A DNA stretch of 64,000 nt, from positions 62,562-126,561 of the forward strand of contig NZ_JAHCTA010000002.1 of NCBI RefSeq assembly GCF_018474025.1. The letters run 5' to 3'. Numbering within the stretch: position 1 is the first letter of the stretch; each line of letters begins with the position of its first letter. Source of the DNA: Alteromonas oceanisediminis. GTDB lineage: Bacteria; Pseudomonadota; Gammaproteobacteria; Enterobacterales; Alteromonadaceae. Made by a program: the position numbers and the translations under genes. The notes under the pieces were generated by a model that was not told the DNA's origin, made no database searches, and worked only from the letters and a program-made list of their open reading frames with translations. Below, piece after piece: positions 26,945 through 36,579 of the stretch.

Positions 26945-26950
26945 AGATGA

Positions 26951-27127
26951 TTATCTGTTTGCGCTATCTAATTCAAGGTCGAAATCGAAATCGTATTCTG
27001 AGAGTTCTTTTTCTAATTTGAAGCGGTCTTGAATGGCTTCTATCTCTCGCCATTTACGCTTTTTAGAACGTTGTTTCGTAGTTCGGGTTTCACTATCTGC
27101 CATCGCGAATACATCATTTTGATTCAC
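26951..27127 (-). CDS. DUF3545 family small protein
   Basis: 58 residues from GTG 27127 with GGAG six bases upstream. The core KKRKWREIEAIQDRFKLEKE followed by an acidic tail (EYDFDFDLELD) is the DUF3545 signature of Alteromonadales and Vibrionales. Strongly charged, probably helical, cytoplasmic. Function unknown. It lies in its own unit between ung and pgi with a strong terminator at its end. Confidence 0.8.
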   Translation of the reverse strand: MNQNDVFAMADSETRTTKQRSKKRKWREIEAIQDRFKLEKELSEYDFDFDLELDSANR

Positions 27128-27298
27128 GGCGATCTCCTTATAGTTATATTGCGCACTTTCGAAATTGGGTTGATTAATTTGCCATCAACACGACATATGT
27201 ACCACATCGGCGACTAATATAAAATGGAAATGTTAACTTACGATTAACATTTTATTGCGCTTTTATGACAATCCATGACCTGACCCGTGGACTTTACG

Positions 27299-28966
27299 CT
27301 AGTGGCTATCATCCGATTGCTGCGCGTGCACGAAACGCTCAATTAATCGTGCGGTAGAGGCGTCAAACTCACCCAAGTCTTTTTTCCCGCCGATACCGTC
27401 AAGCACCTGATTACCTAAAACTTTACCCAACTCCACACCCCATTGATCAAACGAATTCACATCCCAGATTGCACCCTGCACAAACACCTTATGCTCATAC
27501 AGCGCAACGATAGCGCCGAGTGTAAACGGATCGAGGCGTTCAAAAGTCAGTGTGTTGCTTGGCTTATTGCCGGGCATGGTTTTATGCGCTGCAATGCGCA
27601 TGCGCTCTTTTTCACTGTACTGAGTGGCACTTAAGTCAGCCAGGCATTCGTCATAGCTTTTACCTTGCATCAGCGCCTGAGTTTGACCAAAACAGTTAGA
27701 TGCCAGCATCGCATGGTGTTGTGCCGCATTCAGATCATTGCTGTCGACCCGCAGTGGTAATAGAAAATCAGCAGGGATCAGTGTACTGCTCTGATGAATG
27801 AGCTGATGAAAGGAATGTTGACCATTTGTTCCTTCGCTACCCCAGATAATTGGGCCCGTCGCACAATTAATGCTTTTGCCGCTTTGCGTCACTTGCTTAC
27901 CATTACTCTCCATATCCAATTGTTGCACATAGGCAGGGAAGCCGCGAAGGTAGTGATAGTAAGGCAACAACACGTGTGATTGCGCACCTTGAAAGTTTCG
28001 ATACCACACTCCTAGCAAGGCCAAGATAAAAGGCAGGTTTTCATGTTTAGGGGCGGACTTAAAATGCTCATCCATGGCGAAGGCACCCTTAAGAAGCTGC
28101 TCAAAGGCATTGAACCCTAGGCACAGGGCGATGGGTAATCCGATGGCAGACCATAAGCTGTAGCGGCCTCCCACCCAATCCCACATCGGGAATACATTAT
28201 CTGGATTGATACCAAATTCTTTCGCCGCAGTGACGTTCGAGGATACACAAGCAAAATGTTGCGCAATGTCTTTTTGCGCTCCGCCCTGTTGCATAAACCA
28301 GTCCTTAGCGGTTTGTGTATTTTGCAGAGTTTCTTGAGTCGTGAAGGATTTAGACGACATGAGTACCAGCGTTTCTTCATGATCTAAACTCTTCAAAACG
28401 TCTCGAATGTGACACCCATCCACGTTGGCGACAAAGTGAACGCGAACGCTGTCATTGTGGTAAGGCTTGAGCGCCTCACTGATTATTTTAGGCCCCAGGA
28501 ACGAACCGCCGATACCGATGGCGACCACGTGAGATAGCGGTTTGCCAGTGTACCCAAGCATTTTTCCGTTCAGCAATGTATCCGTAAACTCACGCATTTT
28601 ACTCAGCGTGGACCGGACTTGTGGCATCACATCTTCACCATCGACAATCACCGCATCACCCGAGAAATTGCGCAGTGCGGTGTGCAGTACCGCCCGCCCT
28701 TCGGTGGTGTTGATCATTTCACCGGAAAACATAGCATCTCGCTTAGCTTCCACTGTGCAGTGATCGGCAAGTTCGTAAAGTGCCGTCATCACACTGTCGT
28801 TGATACGGTTTTTGGAAAAATCTACCTCAATACCGCAGGCAGTGGCAGAATAACGCGCGACACGCTGTGGATCGGCACGAAACCAGTCCCGCATATGTTG
28901 GCCTTCCAGTTGATTGGCCAATTGATTGAGCGCCTGCCATGGCGCTGATGCTGTAAGATTGGTCAT
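27299..28966 (-). CDS. pgi: Glucose-6-phosphate isomerase
   Basis: 555 residues, the usual bacterial length. Signatures: VAIGIGGSFLGP (sugar-phosphate loop), FPMWDWVGGRYSLWSAIG, the catalytic Glu/His region (WGSEGTNGQHSFHQLIHQ) and the C-terminal WDVNSFDQWGVELGK. It interconverts glucose-6-P and fructose-6-P. AGGATA precedes the ATG. Transaldolase is upstream on the same strand, separated by a terminator-like hairpin, grouping two carbon-metabolism genes. Confidence 0.97.
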   Translation of the reverse strand: MTNLTASAPWQALNQLANQLEGQHMRDWFRADPQRVARYSATACGIEVDFSKNRINDSVMTALYELADHCTVEAKRDAMFSGEMINTTEGRAVLHTALRNFSGDAVIVDGEDVMPQVRSTLSKMREFTDTLLNGKMLGYTGKPLSHVVAIGIGGSFLGPKIISEALKPYHNDSVRVHFVANVDGCHIRDVLKSLDHEETLVLMSSKSFTTQETLQNTQTAKDWFMQQGGAQKDIAQHFACVSSNVTAAKEFGINPDNVFPMWDWVGGRYSLWSAIGLPIALCLGFNAFEQLLKGAFAMDEHFKSAPKHENLPFILALLGVWYRNFQGAQSHVLLPYYHYLRGFPAYVQQLDMESNGKQVTQSGKSINCATGPIIWGSEGTNGQHSFHQLIHQSSTLIPADFLLPLRVDSNDLNAAQHHAMLASNCFGQTQALMQGKSYDECLADLSATQYSEKERMRIAAHKTMPGNKPSNTLTFERLDPFTLGAIVALYEHKVFVQGAIWDVNSFDQWGVELGKVLGNQVLDGIGGKKDLGEFDASTARLIERFVHAQQSDDSH

Positions 28967-29073
28967 GATGATATCCTTTAAATCGCGTGTTTTCCGCTAT
29001 GGTAAAGGATATTTCTTAAGGTTTGCAGCGTAAATGTTGAAATAAAACCACATTTGCTGAAAGGTCGGAGCTG

Positions 29074-29104
29074 TAAAAAAACAGCCGAGAAAAAATCTCG
29101 GCTG
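29074..29104 (-). terminator. Terminator of tal
   Basis: CAGCCGAGA (29082-29090), loop AAAAA, TCTCGGCTG (29096-29104), a 9-bp stem. On the minus strand it is followed by seven T (complement of the A run at 29075-29081), fitting a rho-independent terminator for tal, upstream of pgi. Confidence 0.85.
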
Positions 29105-29136
29105 AGCAATGGTTTAATTTGAGACCTTCACGGCGT

Positions 29137-30090
29137 TTACAATTTTTTCCGCAAGAGAGTTTCGAGTTTAACTTGATCCGCGGCAAAATTACGAATGCCC
29201 TCTGCCAGCTTTTCCGTGGCCATCGCATCCTCGTTGTGCGCCCAACGAAAAGCTGACTCTGTTAAGGCCTCTTGCTTCGGTGAATCGGAATCGACAGCCA
29301 CCAATTTTTGCGTCAGCTCGCCGGCTGCATTTGCCAAGGTTTCCAATAGCTGCGGACTAATGGTTAATCGGTCACAGCCAGCCAGTTCGATGATTTCATC
29401 GGTATTTCTGAAACTGGCGCCCATGACAACAGTAGGGTAGCCGTGTTGTTTGTAGTAATTATAAATGCGAGTTACTGATATTACGCCGGGATCCTCGGCT
29501 GGCGCGTAACCCTCTTTTCCTGTGTTCTTTTTATGCCAGTCAAGAATGCGCCCGACAAAAGGCGAAATAAGATAAACACCAGCCTCTGCACAAGCTTGTG
29601 CCTGAGCAAAGCTGAACAGCAAAGTAAGGTTACAGTTGATACCTTCCTTCTCAAGTTGTTCAGCGGCTTTTATCCCTTCCCATGTAGAGGCGATTTTGAT
29701 CAAGATACGTGATTTGTCAACGCCAGCTTGTTCGTACAGGGCAATAAGCTCGTGTGCCTTAGCAATGGTTGCTTGGGTATCAAAGGACAGCCGCGCATCA
29801 ACTTCTGTCGAAATTCTTCCGGGTATAATCGACTGGATCTGTTCGCCAATATTCACCGCTAGCTTGTCACTGGCTAACTCAACTTGTTGATTGGCATCGT
29901 TGGTTTTGGATTTAGCATAATCGATGGCATCGTCAATTAAGTCAGCATATTGCGGCAGCTCTGCAGCTTTAAGCAGCAATGAAGGGTTGGTCGTCGCGTC
30001 AACTGGCTGATATTTACGGATAGCTTCAATGTCACCCGTATCGGCAACCACAGTGGTCATTGAACGGAGTGAAGCAAGTTGGTTTGTCAT
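29137..30090 (-). CDS. tal: Transaldolase (TalB type)
   Basis: 317 residues, the standard TalB length. [16 protein letters not shown] (with the substrate Asp), the Schiff-base Lys in [11 protein letters not shown] (about residue 132) and [12 protein letters not shown] are diagnostic. It transfers dihydroxyacetone units in the non-oxidative pentose phosphate pathway. It has its own terminator before pgi. Confidence 0.97.
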   Translation of the reverse strand: MTNQLASLRSMTTVVADTGDIEAIRKYQPVDATTNPSLLLKAAELPQYADLIDDAIDYAKSKTNDANQQVELASDKLAVNIGEQIQSIIPGRISTEVDARLSFDTQATIAKAHELIALYEQAGVDKSRILIKIASTWEGIKAAEQLEKEGINCNLTLLFSFAQAQACAEAGVYLISPFVGRILDWHKKNTGKEGYAPAEDPGVISVTRIYNYYKQHGYPTVVMGASFRNTDEIIELAGCDRLTISPQLLETLANAAGELTQKLVAVDSDSPKQEALTESAFRWAHNEDAMATEKLAEGIRNFAADQVKLETLLRKKL

Positions 30091-30272
30091 AGTGGTGTCC
30101 TGAATTAGCGTGTCGTGAATAGCACTGTGTCATACGTGTAGGGTATCGCTGTCCGTGCATCAGTGCCAGTGGTGTTGTAAAAATTCAATGAAAATCATCA
30201 TCCTGCCTTGTAACCGGGAAAAATGACGCAATCTCTCAATACATATCAGAACAAACACTGTTAGGAGTCGGC

Positions 30273-31046
30273 ATGCTGGTCGTATTGTCCCCCGCTAAAA
30301 ATCTGGATACCGAGCCTTATTCGGCTCCTCTGGAACCCTCTCAACCACAATTGCTTGACGATGCAAAGAATCTCGCCGAGCAATGCAAAAAATTATCACC
30401 AGCAGAGTTAGCCTCTTTAATGAAGATCAGCGACAAACTGGCGATTTTGAATGCAGAGCGTTTCAACAATTTTACGACGCCATTTACACAGCAAAACGCT
30501 AAACCGGCAGTACTGACGTTCAATGGTGATGTTTACGTAGGACTTGACGCAACCACGTTGGATAAAAGCGACATGGCCTTTGCGCAACAACATCTACGTA
30601 TATTGTCCGGACTCTACGGTGTTTTGAAACCTATGGATTTGATGCAGGCATACCGCTTAGAAATGGGGACAAAACTCAAAAATGATCGGGGGGATAATCT
30701 ATATCAATACTGGGGGCAAAAGATCTCAGAAGCACTGAATAACGCGGCAGAGAAACAGAACACGGATGTATTGGTTAACCTCGCTTCAAACGAGTACTTT
30801 AAAGCCGTTGACGAGCAAGCGTTGACACCTCGGGTCATTACACCGGTATTCAAAGATACAAAAAACGGCAAGCTAAAAGTGATTAGTTTTTACGCCAAAA
30901 AAGCCCGTGGCCTCATGGCTCGTTATATTATTCAACATAAAATCACAGACGCTGAGCAACTCAAACAATTTGACACAGCGGATTATCAGTATTCAGCGTC
31001 GCTGAGTTCAGACCAAGAATGGGTATTCACACGCGCTGAGCAATAA
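30273..31046 (+). CDS. yaaA: Peroxide stress protein YaaA (DUF328)
   Basis: 257 residues beginning [12 protein letters not shown], the hallmark of the YaaA family, with [20 protein letters not shown] and [16 protein letters not shown] further on. In E. coli YaaA limits free iron during peroxide stress and binds DNA. GGAGT precedes the ATG. Its TAA lies inside a hairpin (GCGCTGAG 31033-31040 with CTCAGCGC 31047-31054) that may act as a shared terminator with the convergent DUF4426 gene, though it lacks a T-run. Confidence 0.95.
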   Translation: MLVVLSPAKNLDTEPYSAPLEPSQPQLLDDAKNLAEQCKKLSPAELASLMKISDKLAILNAERFNNFTTPFTQQNAKPAVLTFNGDVYVGLDATTLDKSDMAFAQQHLRILSGLYGVLKPMDLMQAYRLEMGTKLKNDRGDNLYQYWGQKISEALNNAAEKQNTDVLVNLASNEYFKAVDEQALTPRVITPVFKDTKNGKLKVISFYAKKARGLMARYIIQHKITDAEQLKQFDTADYQYSASLSSDQEWVFTRAEQ

Positions 31047-31055
31047 CTCAGCGCA

Positions 31056-31490
31056 TTAGTCGACAAATAACTCCTGTTGGAATTTTAAGGTTTGCGACTG
31101 ATTGCCTTGCTGAATAACCACGTTGAAACGATAGGTTTCACGGTCACGAAAATTTAATTGAGCCAAGTAGTATATCGCTTCGCCTTCACGCACCTGCTTG
31201 AAGGAGAGGTTCTTTTTTGTGCCTAACAGATTGGTCGCGGAGCCTGTGATAGCAATGTCCTGCGCCTTTTGAGTGTCTGCGTCAAGCACCGAAATATTGA
31301 TCAATGCATTGTAGCGGCTGCGCACAATGTCATTGGCATTCGCGACCTGCGGCGTTAGGAAGGTGGTGCCCACCACCATATAGTGCACGTCCCAATCACC
31401 CAGCGTCACTTTCTGTTCAGCGTGGACTGAAAAAGCCAGCATGGTCAGGAGAAGCACACTCAATAGCGCGCGATAAAGTCTATTAGGCAT
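31056..31490 (-). CDS. DUF4426 family exported protein
   Basis: 144 residues from ATG 31490 with AGGAG five bases upstream; the frame extends to 31505 without need. A signal peptide (ending VHA) is followed by GDWDVHYMVVGTTFLTPQVA, typical of DUF4426. Periplasmic, function unknown. It ends the yggS-proC-yggT-DUF4426 cluster, the position it occupies in many Alteromonadales and Pseudomonadales genomes. Confidence 0.85.
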   Translation of the reverse strand: MPNRLYRALLSVLLLTMLAFSVHAEQKVTLGDWDVHYMVVGTTFLTPQVANANDIVRSRYNALINISVLDADTQKAQDIAITGSATNLLGTKKNLSFKQVREGEAIYYLAQLNFRDRETYRFNVVIQQGNQSQTLKFQQELFVD

Positions 31491-31522
31491 AAAATCTCCT
31501 GACAATAAAAGGCAAATGAGGA

Positions 31523-32062
31523 TTAAAAGCCGCCAAACACATCACCCAATAAAATTCGGATAAACTGCAAAGCGATGATGGCCACCAGTACCGACAGGTC
31601 AAGTCCACCCATCTGTGGTAATACACTACGAATTGGGCGCAGAAACGGCTCAGTTAGCTGCATTAACACATATTCAACAGGATTATTGCCCTGACTGACC
31701 CAACTGAGTATCGCGCGCAAAATCAACACCCAGAACACCAACGAGAGTCCCTCGCGAAGCATATCGATCAGGGCGGCAACAATCACCCCTATGGGGTTGA
31801 GAGGCGCGCTAAACATCAGACTGATCACCACAATTTTAAGTGCCGAAACGGCTAGTGCAAACACAAAGGTTGCCGTATCAAAAGGCCCTATTGAAGGGAT
31901 CACGCGGCGAAGCGGGCCGACAACAGGCTGTGTCGCTTTGACCACTACCTGACTTAACGGGTTGTAAAAGTCAGCGCGTGCTAATTGCAACCAGAGACGC
32001 AAAAGCACCACCATTAAATACAGGTTGAATAGGGTGGAAACCAAAAAGTAGGTAGCGTTCAT
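31523..32062 (-). CDS. yggT: YggT family membrane protein
   Basis: 179 residues with two repeated YggT modules, each with hydrophobic helices and an LRPIRSVLP/LRRVIPS-type amphipathic motif (PVVGPLRRVIPSIG and PFLRPIRSVLPQMGG). Inner membrane. The precise role is unknown; the family is linked to osmotic stress and cell division. It lies 14 bp downstream of proC in the conserved cluster. Confidence 0.92.
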   Translation of the reverse strand: MNATYFLVSTLFNLYLMVVLLRLWLQLARADFYNPLSQVVVKATQPVVGPLRRVIPSIGPFDTATFVFALAVSALKIVVISLMFSAPLNPIGVIVAALIDMLREGLSLVFWVLILRAILSWVSQGNNPVEYVLMQLTEPFLRPIRSVLPQMGGLDLSVLVAIIALQFIRILLGDVFGGF

Positions 32063-32076
32063 AGACTCAGTCTTTC

Positions 32077-32898
32077 CTAAAGTTGCTTTGACATTTGCTG
32101 AGCGCGCGTCACCGCGGCCTGCATTGATTTGCTGACCAGTTCAGGTAAACCGCCCGCGATGAATGTGTTGACCGCTTCTGCCGTTGTGCCCCCTTTCGAC
32201 ATGACATTCGTGCGCAACGTGCTAATTTCAGTATCTGGGTTTTGCATCACCATCTCGGCAGCGCCACGCATGGCTTGTTGCACGAGAACTCGTGCTTGTT
32301 GGTGGCTAAATCCCATTTTTTCAGCTTCAGCTTGCATTGCTTCCAAAAATAAAAAGAAATAGGCCGGAGAGCTACCTGCAGCGGCGATGACACCATCAAT
32401 TTGGGCTTCATTTTCTACCCACAGCGTTTCACCCACAGCAGACATCAATTCATTACATAAGGCTTGATCAGCTTGCGTGACGTGTGGATTACCGTACAAG
32501 CCTGTCATACCTAAGCCCACAGCACTGGGCGTATTTGGCATGGCGCGAACCCATTTCTGTGCGGCAGGCAGCATTTCAGCAAGCCGCTGTAAGGGTAAGC
32601 CGGCGGCGATAGACATAAAAACCATGTCGTCACTGACTAAAGAAGCATCACAAGCAGACAGCATATCGGCCATCATCTGCGGTTTAACGGACAACACCAC
32701 AACGTCAGATTGCCGCAGTACATCGTTATTGTCTGTGGTTATCTGAATGCCTAAATCAGCGTTGAGCGCGTTCAATTTGCCCTCAGAACGGTTGCTCGCG
32801 ATAATGGCGTCGGCCGGATAGCCTGAGGCCACGAGGCCGCGAATGATACTTTGGGTCATGTTACCCGCGCCGATGAAACCTACTGTACGTTGTTGCAT
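32077..32898 (-). CDS. proC: Pyrroline-5-carboxylate reductase
   Basis: 273 residues. N-terminal TVGFIGAGNMTQSIIRGL is the NAD(P)-binding motif, VRAMPNTPSAVG lies mid-protein, and the C-terminal SKGGTTAEAVNTF is the P5CR signature. Performs the last step of proline synthesis. GGAG precedes the ATG, eight bases after the yggS stop; yggS and proC are a standard operon. Confidence 0.97.
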   Translation of the reverse strand: MQQRTVGFIGAGNMTQSIIRGLVASGYPADAIIASNRSEGKLNALNADLGIQITTDNNDVLRQSDVVVLSVKPQMMADMLSACDASLVSDDMVFMSIAAGLPLQRLAEMLPAAQKWVRAMPNTPSAVGLGMTGLYGNPHVTQADQALCNELMSAVGETLWVENEAQIDGVIAAAGSSPAYFFLFLEAMQAEAEKMGFSHQQARVLVQQAMRGAAEMVMQNPDTEISTLRTNVMSKGGTTAEAVNTFIAGGLPELVSKSMQAAVTRAQQMSKQL

Positions 32899-32906
32899 TC
32901 TACTCC

Positions 32907-33593
32907 TTACGTTCTTGCGCCGAAAATAGCGGTACCTAATCGTACCATAGTCGAACCTGCGGAAATGGCCTGATCTAAGTCACCACTCATTCCCATTGAT
33001 AGTGTATCTATGGTTGAATACTGTCCTTTCAAGTCAGTGAACAACGTTGCCATGCGTTGAAAACTCTGGTCCAGCTGGGTGTTATTCTGAGACGCATTTG
33101 GGATCGTCATCAGGCCACGAAGCCGCAGATTAACACACGAGCTCACAGCGTCTGCCAAAGCGCCTACCTCATCGGCAGATACGCCAGATTTGCTCTCTTC
33201 GTCGTCAATGTTGACCTGAATACACACGTTCATTGGGCCTTTATAGTGAGGGCGTTGGTCCGACAGCCGTCCTGCGATTTTAAGACGATCAACACTGTGA
33301 ACCCAGTCGAAATGCTCCGCCACTAAGCGCGTTTTATTGGATTGTAACGGGCCAATAAAGTGCCACTCAATATCCTTTAAATCTTGCAATGCCTCGATTT
33401 TACTCACGCCTTCCTGAACGTAGTTTTCACCAAATAAACGTTGCCCAGCGATATACGCAGCACGCAAATCAGATACGGGTTTTGTTTTGCTAACGGCTAG
33501 TAATTTTACTGCGTTTGCAGGACGATTAGCGTTATTGAGACTTTGCGCAATCAAGTTCTGTGCGCAGTGCAGGCTATCTGCTATTGTTTGCAT
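32907..33593 (-). CDS. yggS: YggS family PLP homeostasis protein (PLPBP)
   Basis: 228 residues, an alanine-racemase-like single-domain barrel. The PLP-lysine is in LLAVSKTKPV (about residue 36) and LSMGMSGDLDQAI is the C-terminal phosphate-binding signature. It carries and balances pyridoxal phosphate rather than catalysing a reaction. Divergent from pilT across a 31-bp gap, the classic arrangement. Confidence 0.95.
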   Translation of the reverse strand: MQTIADSLHCAQNLIAQSLNNANRPANAVKLLAVSKTKPVSDLRAAYIAGQRLFGENYVQEGVSKIEALQDLKDIEWHFIGPLQSNKTRLVAEHFDWVHSVDRLKIAGRLSDQRPHYKGPMNVCIQVNIDDEESKSGVSADEVGALADAVSSCVNLRLRGLMTIPNASQNNTQLDQSFQRMATLFTDLKGQYSTIDTLSMGMSGDLDQAISAGSTMVRLGTAIFGART

Positions 33594-33624
33594 TGCATCA
33601 ACAGTTTAATCGGAGAAACAGGCT

Positions 33625-34668
33625 TTGGATATTACCGAACTTTTGGCTTTTAGTGTAAAAAACAACGCATCAGATTTGCATTTGACCGCAGGTTTACCAC
33701 CGATTATTCGGGTTGATGGCGAGATGCGCCGACTCAATGTGCCCGCACTCGACCATAAACAAGTGCATGCGTTGATCTATGAAATCATGAACGATATGCA
33801 ACGCAAAGAGTATGAAGAAAATCTGGAAACAGATTTCTCTTTCGAAGTGAAAGATCTATCGCGTTTCCGGGTCAATGCATTTGTGCAAAACCGTGGGGCG
33901 GCAGCCGTGCTGAGAACGATCCCCAGTAAAGTGCTGACGCTGGATGACTTGGGCGCGCCAAACATCTTTAAGGACATCATTAATCAGCCAACCGGGATTG
34001 TGTTGGTGACGGGGGCGACTGGCTCAGGTAAAAGTACGACCCTCGCCGCCATGGTTGACCATATTAATACACACAAACGTGAACATATTCTGACGATTGA
34101 AGACCCCATCGAGTTCGTGCACGATAACAAATTATGCGTCGTGAATCAGCGCGAAGTACACCGTGATACCCACAGTTTTTCAAATGCATTGCGTTCAGCC
34201 CTGCGTGAAGATCCAGACGTTATTCTGGTCGGTGAGTTACGTGATTTAGAAACCATACGCTTGGCGATTTCTGCTGCCGAAACGGGGCATTTGGTGTTTG
34301 GTACGCTGCACACCAACTCCGCACCAAAAACGATTGACCGGATCATTGATGTATTTCCAGCCGAGGAAAAAGCCATGGTACGCTCAATGTTGTCAGAATC
34401 GCTGCGTGCCGTTATTTCGCAAACATTGCTGAAAAAAGTGGGCGGTGGGCGTATAGCGGCTCACGAAATCATGGTCGGCATTCCTGCCATCCGAAACTTG
34501 ATCCGTGAGGATAAAGTGCCGCAAATGTATTCAGTTATCCAAACGGGCCAAGCCCATGGTATGCAGACGATGGATCAGTGTTTACAGCGATTGGTCGGGC
34601 AGGGCGTTATCTCAGCTCAGGACGCGGCCGCCAAGTCGATTGATAAACAGCCTAAACCCAGTTTCTAA
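33625..34668 (+). CDS. pilT: PilT, type IV pilus retraction ATPase
   Basis: 347 residues from TTG 33625 with CGGAGA eight bases upstream. N-terminal PAS-like domain, Walker A GATGSGKS (130-137), Asp box and Walker B region DPDVILVGELRDLETIRLA, His box HLVFGTLHT, and the AIRNLIREDKV motif. The hexameric motor depolymerises pilin to power twitching motility. The TTG start is unusual but is the only one with a proper site. pilU follows directly. Confidence 0.96.
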   Translation: MDITELLAFSVKNNASDLHLTAGLPPIIRVDGEMRRLNVPALDHKQVHALIYEIMNDMQRKEYEENLETDFSFEVKDLSRFRVNAFVQNRGAAAVLRTIPSKVLTLDDLGAPNIFKDIINQPTGIVLVTGATGSGKSTTLAAMVDHINTHKREHILTIEDPIEFVHDNKLCVVNQREVHRDTHSFSNALRSALREDPDVILVGELRDLETIRLAISAAETGHLVFGTLHTNSAPKTIDRIIDVFPAEEKAMVRSMLSESLRAVISQTLLKKVGGGRIAAHEIMVGIPAIRNLIREDKVPQMYSVIQTGQAHGMQTMDQCLQRLVGQGVISAQDAAAKSIDKQPKPSF

Positions 34669-34677
34669 GGAATGACT

Positions 34678-35793
34678 ATGTTTGCCATAGACGATTATTT
34701 GCAGGATATGGTCACGCGCGACGCGTCAGATATTTTTGTGACGGTGAATTATCCGGTCAGCGCCAAAATTAATGGCACACTCACCCCATTGGACGATACG
34801 AAGCTGACGGCTGATGACGCGCTTAGTTTAGTGCATCAGGCAATGACCCCTGCGCAACAGAAAGAGTTCGCTGAAAATAAGGAATGTAATTTCGCCATCG
34901 CGCGTGAGGGAATTGGCCGCTTTCGCTGCAGTGCGTTTTGGCAGCGTGATCTTGCTGGTATGGTTATTCGCCGCATTGTTACGCAGATCCCCAAAGCCGA
35001 AGAACTTGGCTTGCCGCCTGTTTTGCAAGACATCATTATGGCAAAGCGCGGTTTGGTATTGTTTGTTGGCGGGACAGGCACAGGGAAATCAACTTCACTG
35101 GCGGCACTCATTGGACATAGAAACCAACATTCGAAAGGTCATATCCTGACGATTGAAGATCCCATTGAATTTGTTCACGAACATCGCAACTGTGTGGTTA
35201 CTCAGCGCGAGGTCGGGATCGACACACATTCCTTTCACGATGCGCTAAAATCATCCCTTCGCCAAGCGCCTGATGTGATCCTGATTGGCGAAATACGTTC
35301 TATGGAGACTATGGAATACGCAATGTCGTTTGCCGACACCGGCCATCTGTGCGTTGCGACATTGCATGCCAACAATGCTAATCAAGCGATTGAGCGGATC
35401 ATGCATCTCGCGCCGAAAGATTTGCACGACAAGTTACGCTTTGATTTGAGTTTAAATATCCGTGCCATTGTTGCACAGCAGTTAGTACCCACTATTGATG
35501 GGAAGGGCCGCGTAGCCGCAATAGAAATATTATTGAACTCACCACTGGTCACCGATCTTATACAGCGCAATGAAATTGGCGGCCTGAAAGAGGCCATGAA
35601 AAAAGGTCGCGAAATGGGGATGCAGAGCTTCGATATGGCCCTTTATGAACATTTCAAGGCGGGTAAAATATCGTTAGATCAAGCATTACATCACGCCGAT
35701 TCACCGAATGATCTGCGCCTCATGATCAAACTGGATACCAATGAGGGCAGTGGGCTAGGCTCCTTGTCCAATGTGTCCATCGACATGGATTAA
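34678..35793 (+). CDS. pilU: PilU, PilT-dependent retraction ATPase
   Basis: 371 residues from ATG 34678, which has AAGGA six bases upstream; the in-frame ATG at 34672 overlaps that site. Walker A GGTGTGKST, LTIEDPIEFVHEHRNC, and Walker B APDVILIGEIRSMETMEYA distinguish it from PilT. It assists PilT in forceful pilus retraction. Tail is longer and acidic, as usual for PilU. Its 3' end overlaps the DUF2007 frame. Confidence 0.95.
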   Translation: MFAIDDYLQDMVTRDASDIFVTVNYPVSAKINGTLTPLDDTKLTADDALSLVHQAMTPAQQKEFAENKECNFAIAREGIGRFRCSAFWQRDLAGMVIRRIVTQIPKAEELGLPPVLQDIIMAKRGLVLFVGGTGTGKSTSLAALIGHRNQHSKGHILTIEDPIEFVHEHRNCVVTQREVGIDTHSFHDALKSSLRQAPDVILIGEIRSMETMEYAMSFADTGHLCVATLHANNANQAIERIMHLAPKDLHDKLRFDLSLNIRAIVAQQLVPTIDGKGRVAAIEILLNSPLVTDLIQRNEIGGLKEAMKKGREMGMQSFDMALYEHFKAGKISLDQALHHADSPNDLRLMIKLDTNEGSGLGSLSNVSIDMD

Positions 35794-36115
35794 TGGCTTG
35801 CGGGTTTTCCGGGATTTTGACCATTTCACGGTTTATCGCATCAAGCAATTACTCGATGACAGTGGCGTGCCGTGCTACCTGAAAAACGAGTACATCGCTG
35901 GGGCCATTGGCGAGGTGTCGCCTCTTGATGCCCAGCCAGAAGTGTGGATTGCTGATGATGAATGGCAACCGAAAGCACAGCGTCTGATCGATACTTTTAT
36001 GACAGAAAACCAAGCGAAGCAGGGGCAAGCGAGCTGGTTGTGTTCAGGGTGTCAGGAGGTAAATGAACCAAGTTTTAACCTGTGTTGGCAGTGCGGTACT
36101 GCTCGACCTGACTAG
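35771..36115 (+). CDS. DUF2007-type signal-transducing protein with C-terminal zinc ribbon
   Basis: 114 residues. The first 75 (VFRDFDHFTVYRIKQLLDDSG, in part, and QPEVWIADDEW) match the DUF2007 fold; residues about 89-112 hold a zinc ribbon, WLCSGCQEVNEPSFNLCWQCG, with four cysteines (shown in part). The ATG at 35771 lies inside pilU and lacks a Shine-Dalgarno; a TTG at 35798 just after the pilU stop is an alternative start. It probably shares the pilT-pilU transcript. Function unknown. Confidence 0.8.
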   Translation: MCPSTWINGLRVFRDFDHFTVYRIKQLLDDSGVPCYLKNEYIAGAIGEVSPLDAQPEVWIADDEWQPKAQRLIDTFMTENQAKQGQASWLCSGCQEVNEPSFNLCWQCGTARPD

Positions 36116-36124
36116 CCAAACCGA

Positions 36125-36145
36125 GCAAAGATCAACATGCTCTAG
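36125..36145. repeat. Half copy of the hairpin repeat found at 42998-43046
   Basis: Twenty of these 21 bases (GCAAAGATCAACATGC then TCTAG) equal positions 43026-43046, with one C/T change. The partner arm of the hairpin is not present here. The stop codon of ruvX (complement of 36142-36144) lies in it. Confidence 0.7.
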
Positions 36146-36567
36146 AGGGCATGCCCCTGCGCTTCAAACCAACTTTGTAATATCAGGCAGGCAGAGACAC
36201 TATCGACTTTGCCTTTTTCCAACTTTTTAAATCCACCCAGAGAGAAAAGTTCGGCTTTAGCGTCAACCGTAGTTAAGCGTTCGTCCCATAACTCGACAGG
36301 CTTTCTGAATCGCCCCTGCAAACGATTGGCAAAAGTTCTGGCGCGAGCAGAAATAGGCTGTTCGGTACCATCCATGTTGAGTGGCAGGCCGACAATACAG
36401 CGATTGGGTATCCAGTCATCAAATAACGCTTGAACCCGAGCCCAGTCGGGGACACCGTCGTTAGCTTTTAGCGCAAAAAGCGGTGACGCTGTGCCAGTGA
36501 TAGATTGACCTATCGCGACACCAATACTTTTCAGGCCATAGTCAAAGCAAAGTAGCGTTTGAGACAT
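36142..36567 (-). CDS. ruvX: RuvX/YqgF, putative pre-16S rRNA nuclease
   Basis: 141 residues, an RNase H-like fold. [15 protein letters not shown] (first catalytic Asp), [24 protein letters not shown] and [11 protein letters not shown] (last Asp) are the family motifs. It processes the 5' end of pre-16S rRNA; older annotation was Holliday-junction resolvase. It follows yqgE by 12 bp in the gshB-yqgE-ruvX operon. Confidence 0.95.
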   Translation of the reverse strand: MSQTLLCFDYGLKSIGVAIGQSITGTASPLFALKANDGVPDWARVQALFDDWIPNRCIVGLPLNMDGTEQPISARARTFANRLQGRFRKPVELWDERLTTVDAKAELFSLGGFKKLEKGKVDSVSACLILQSWFEAQGHAL

Positions 36568-36579
36568 GTTAACCGTCCT

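Noticed and set aside
36147-36156. GGGCATGCCC palindrome near the end of ruvX
   Set aside because: It lies within the coding sequence and is too short to have meaning alone.
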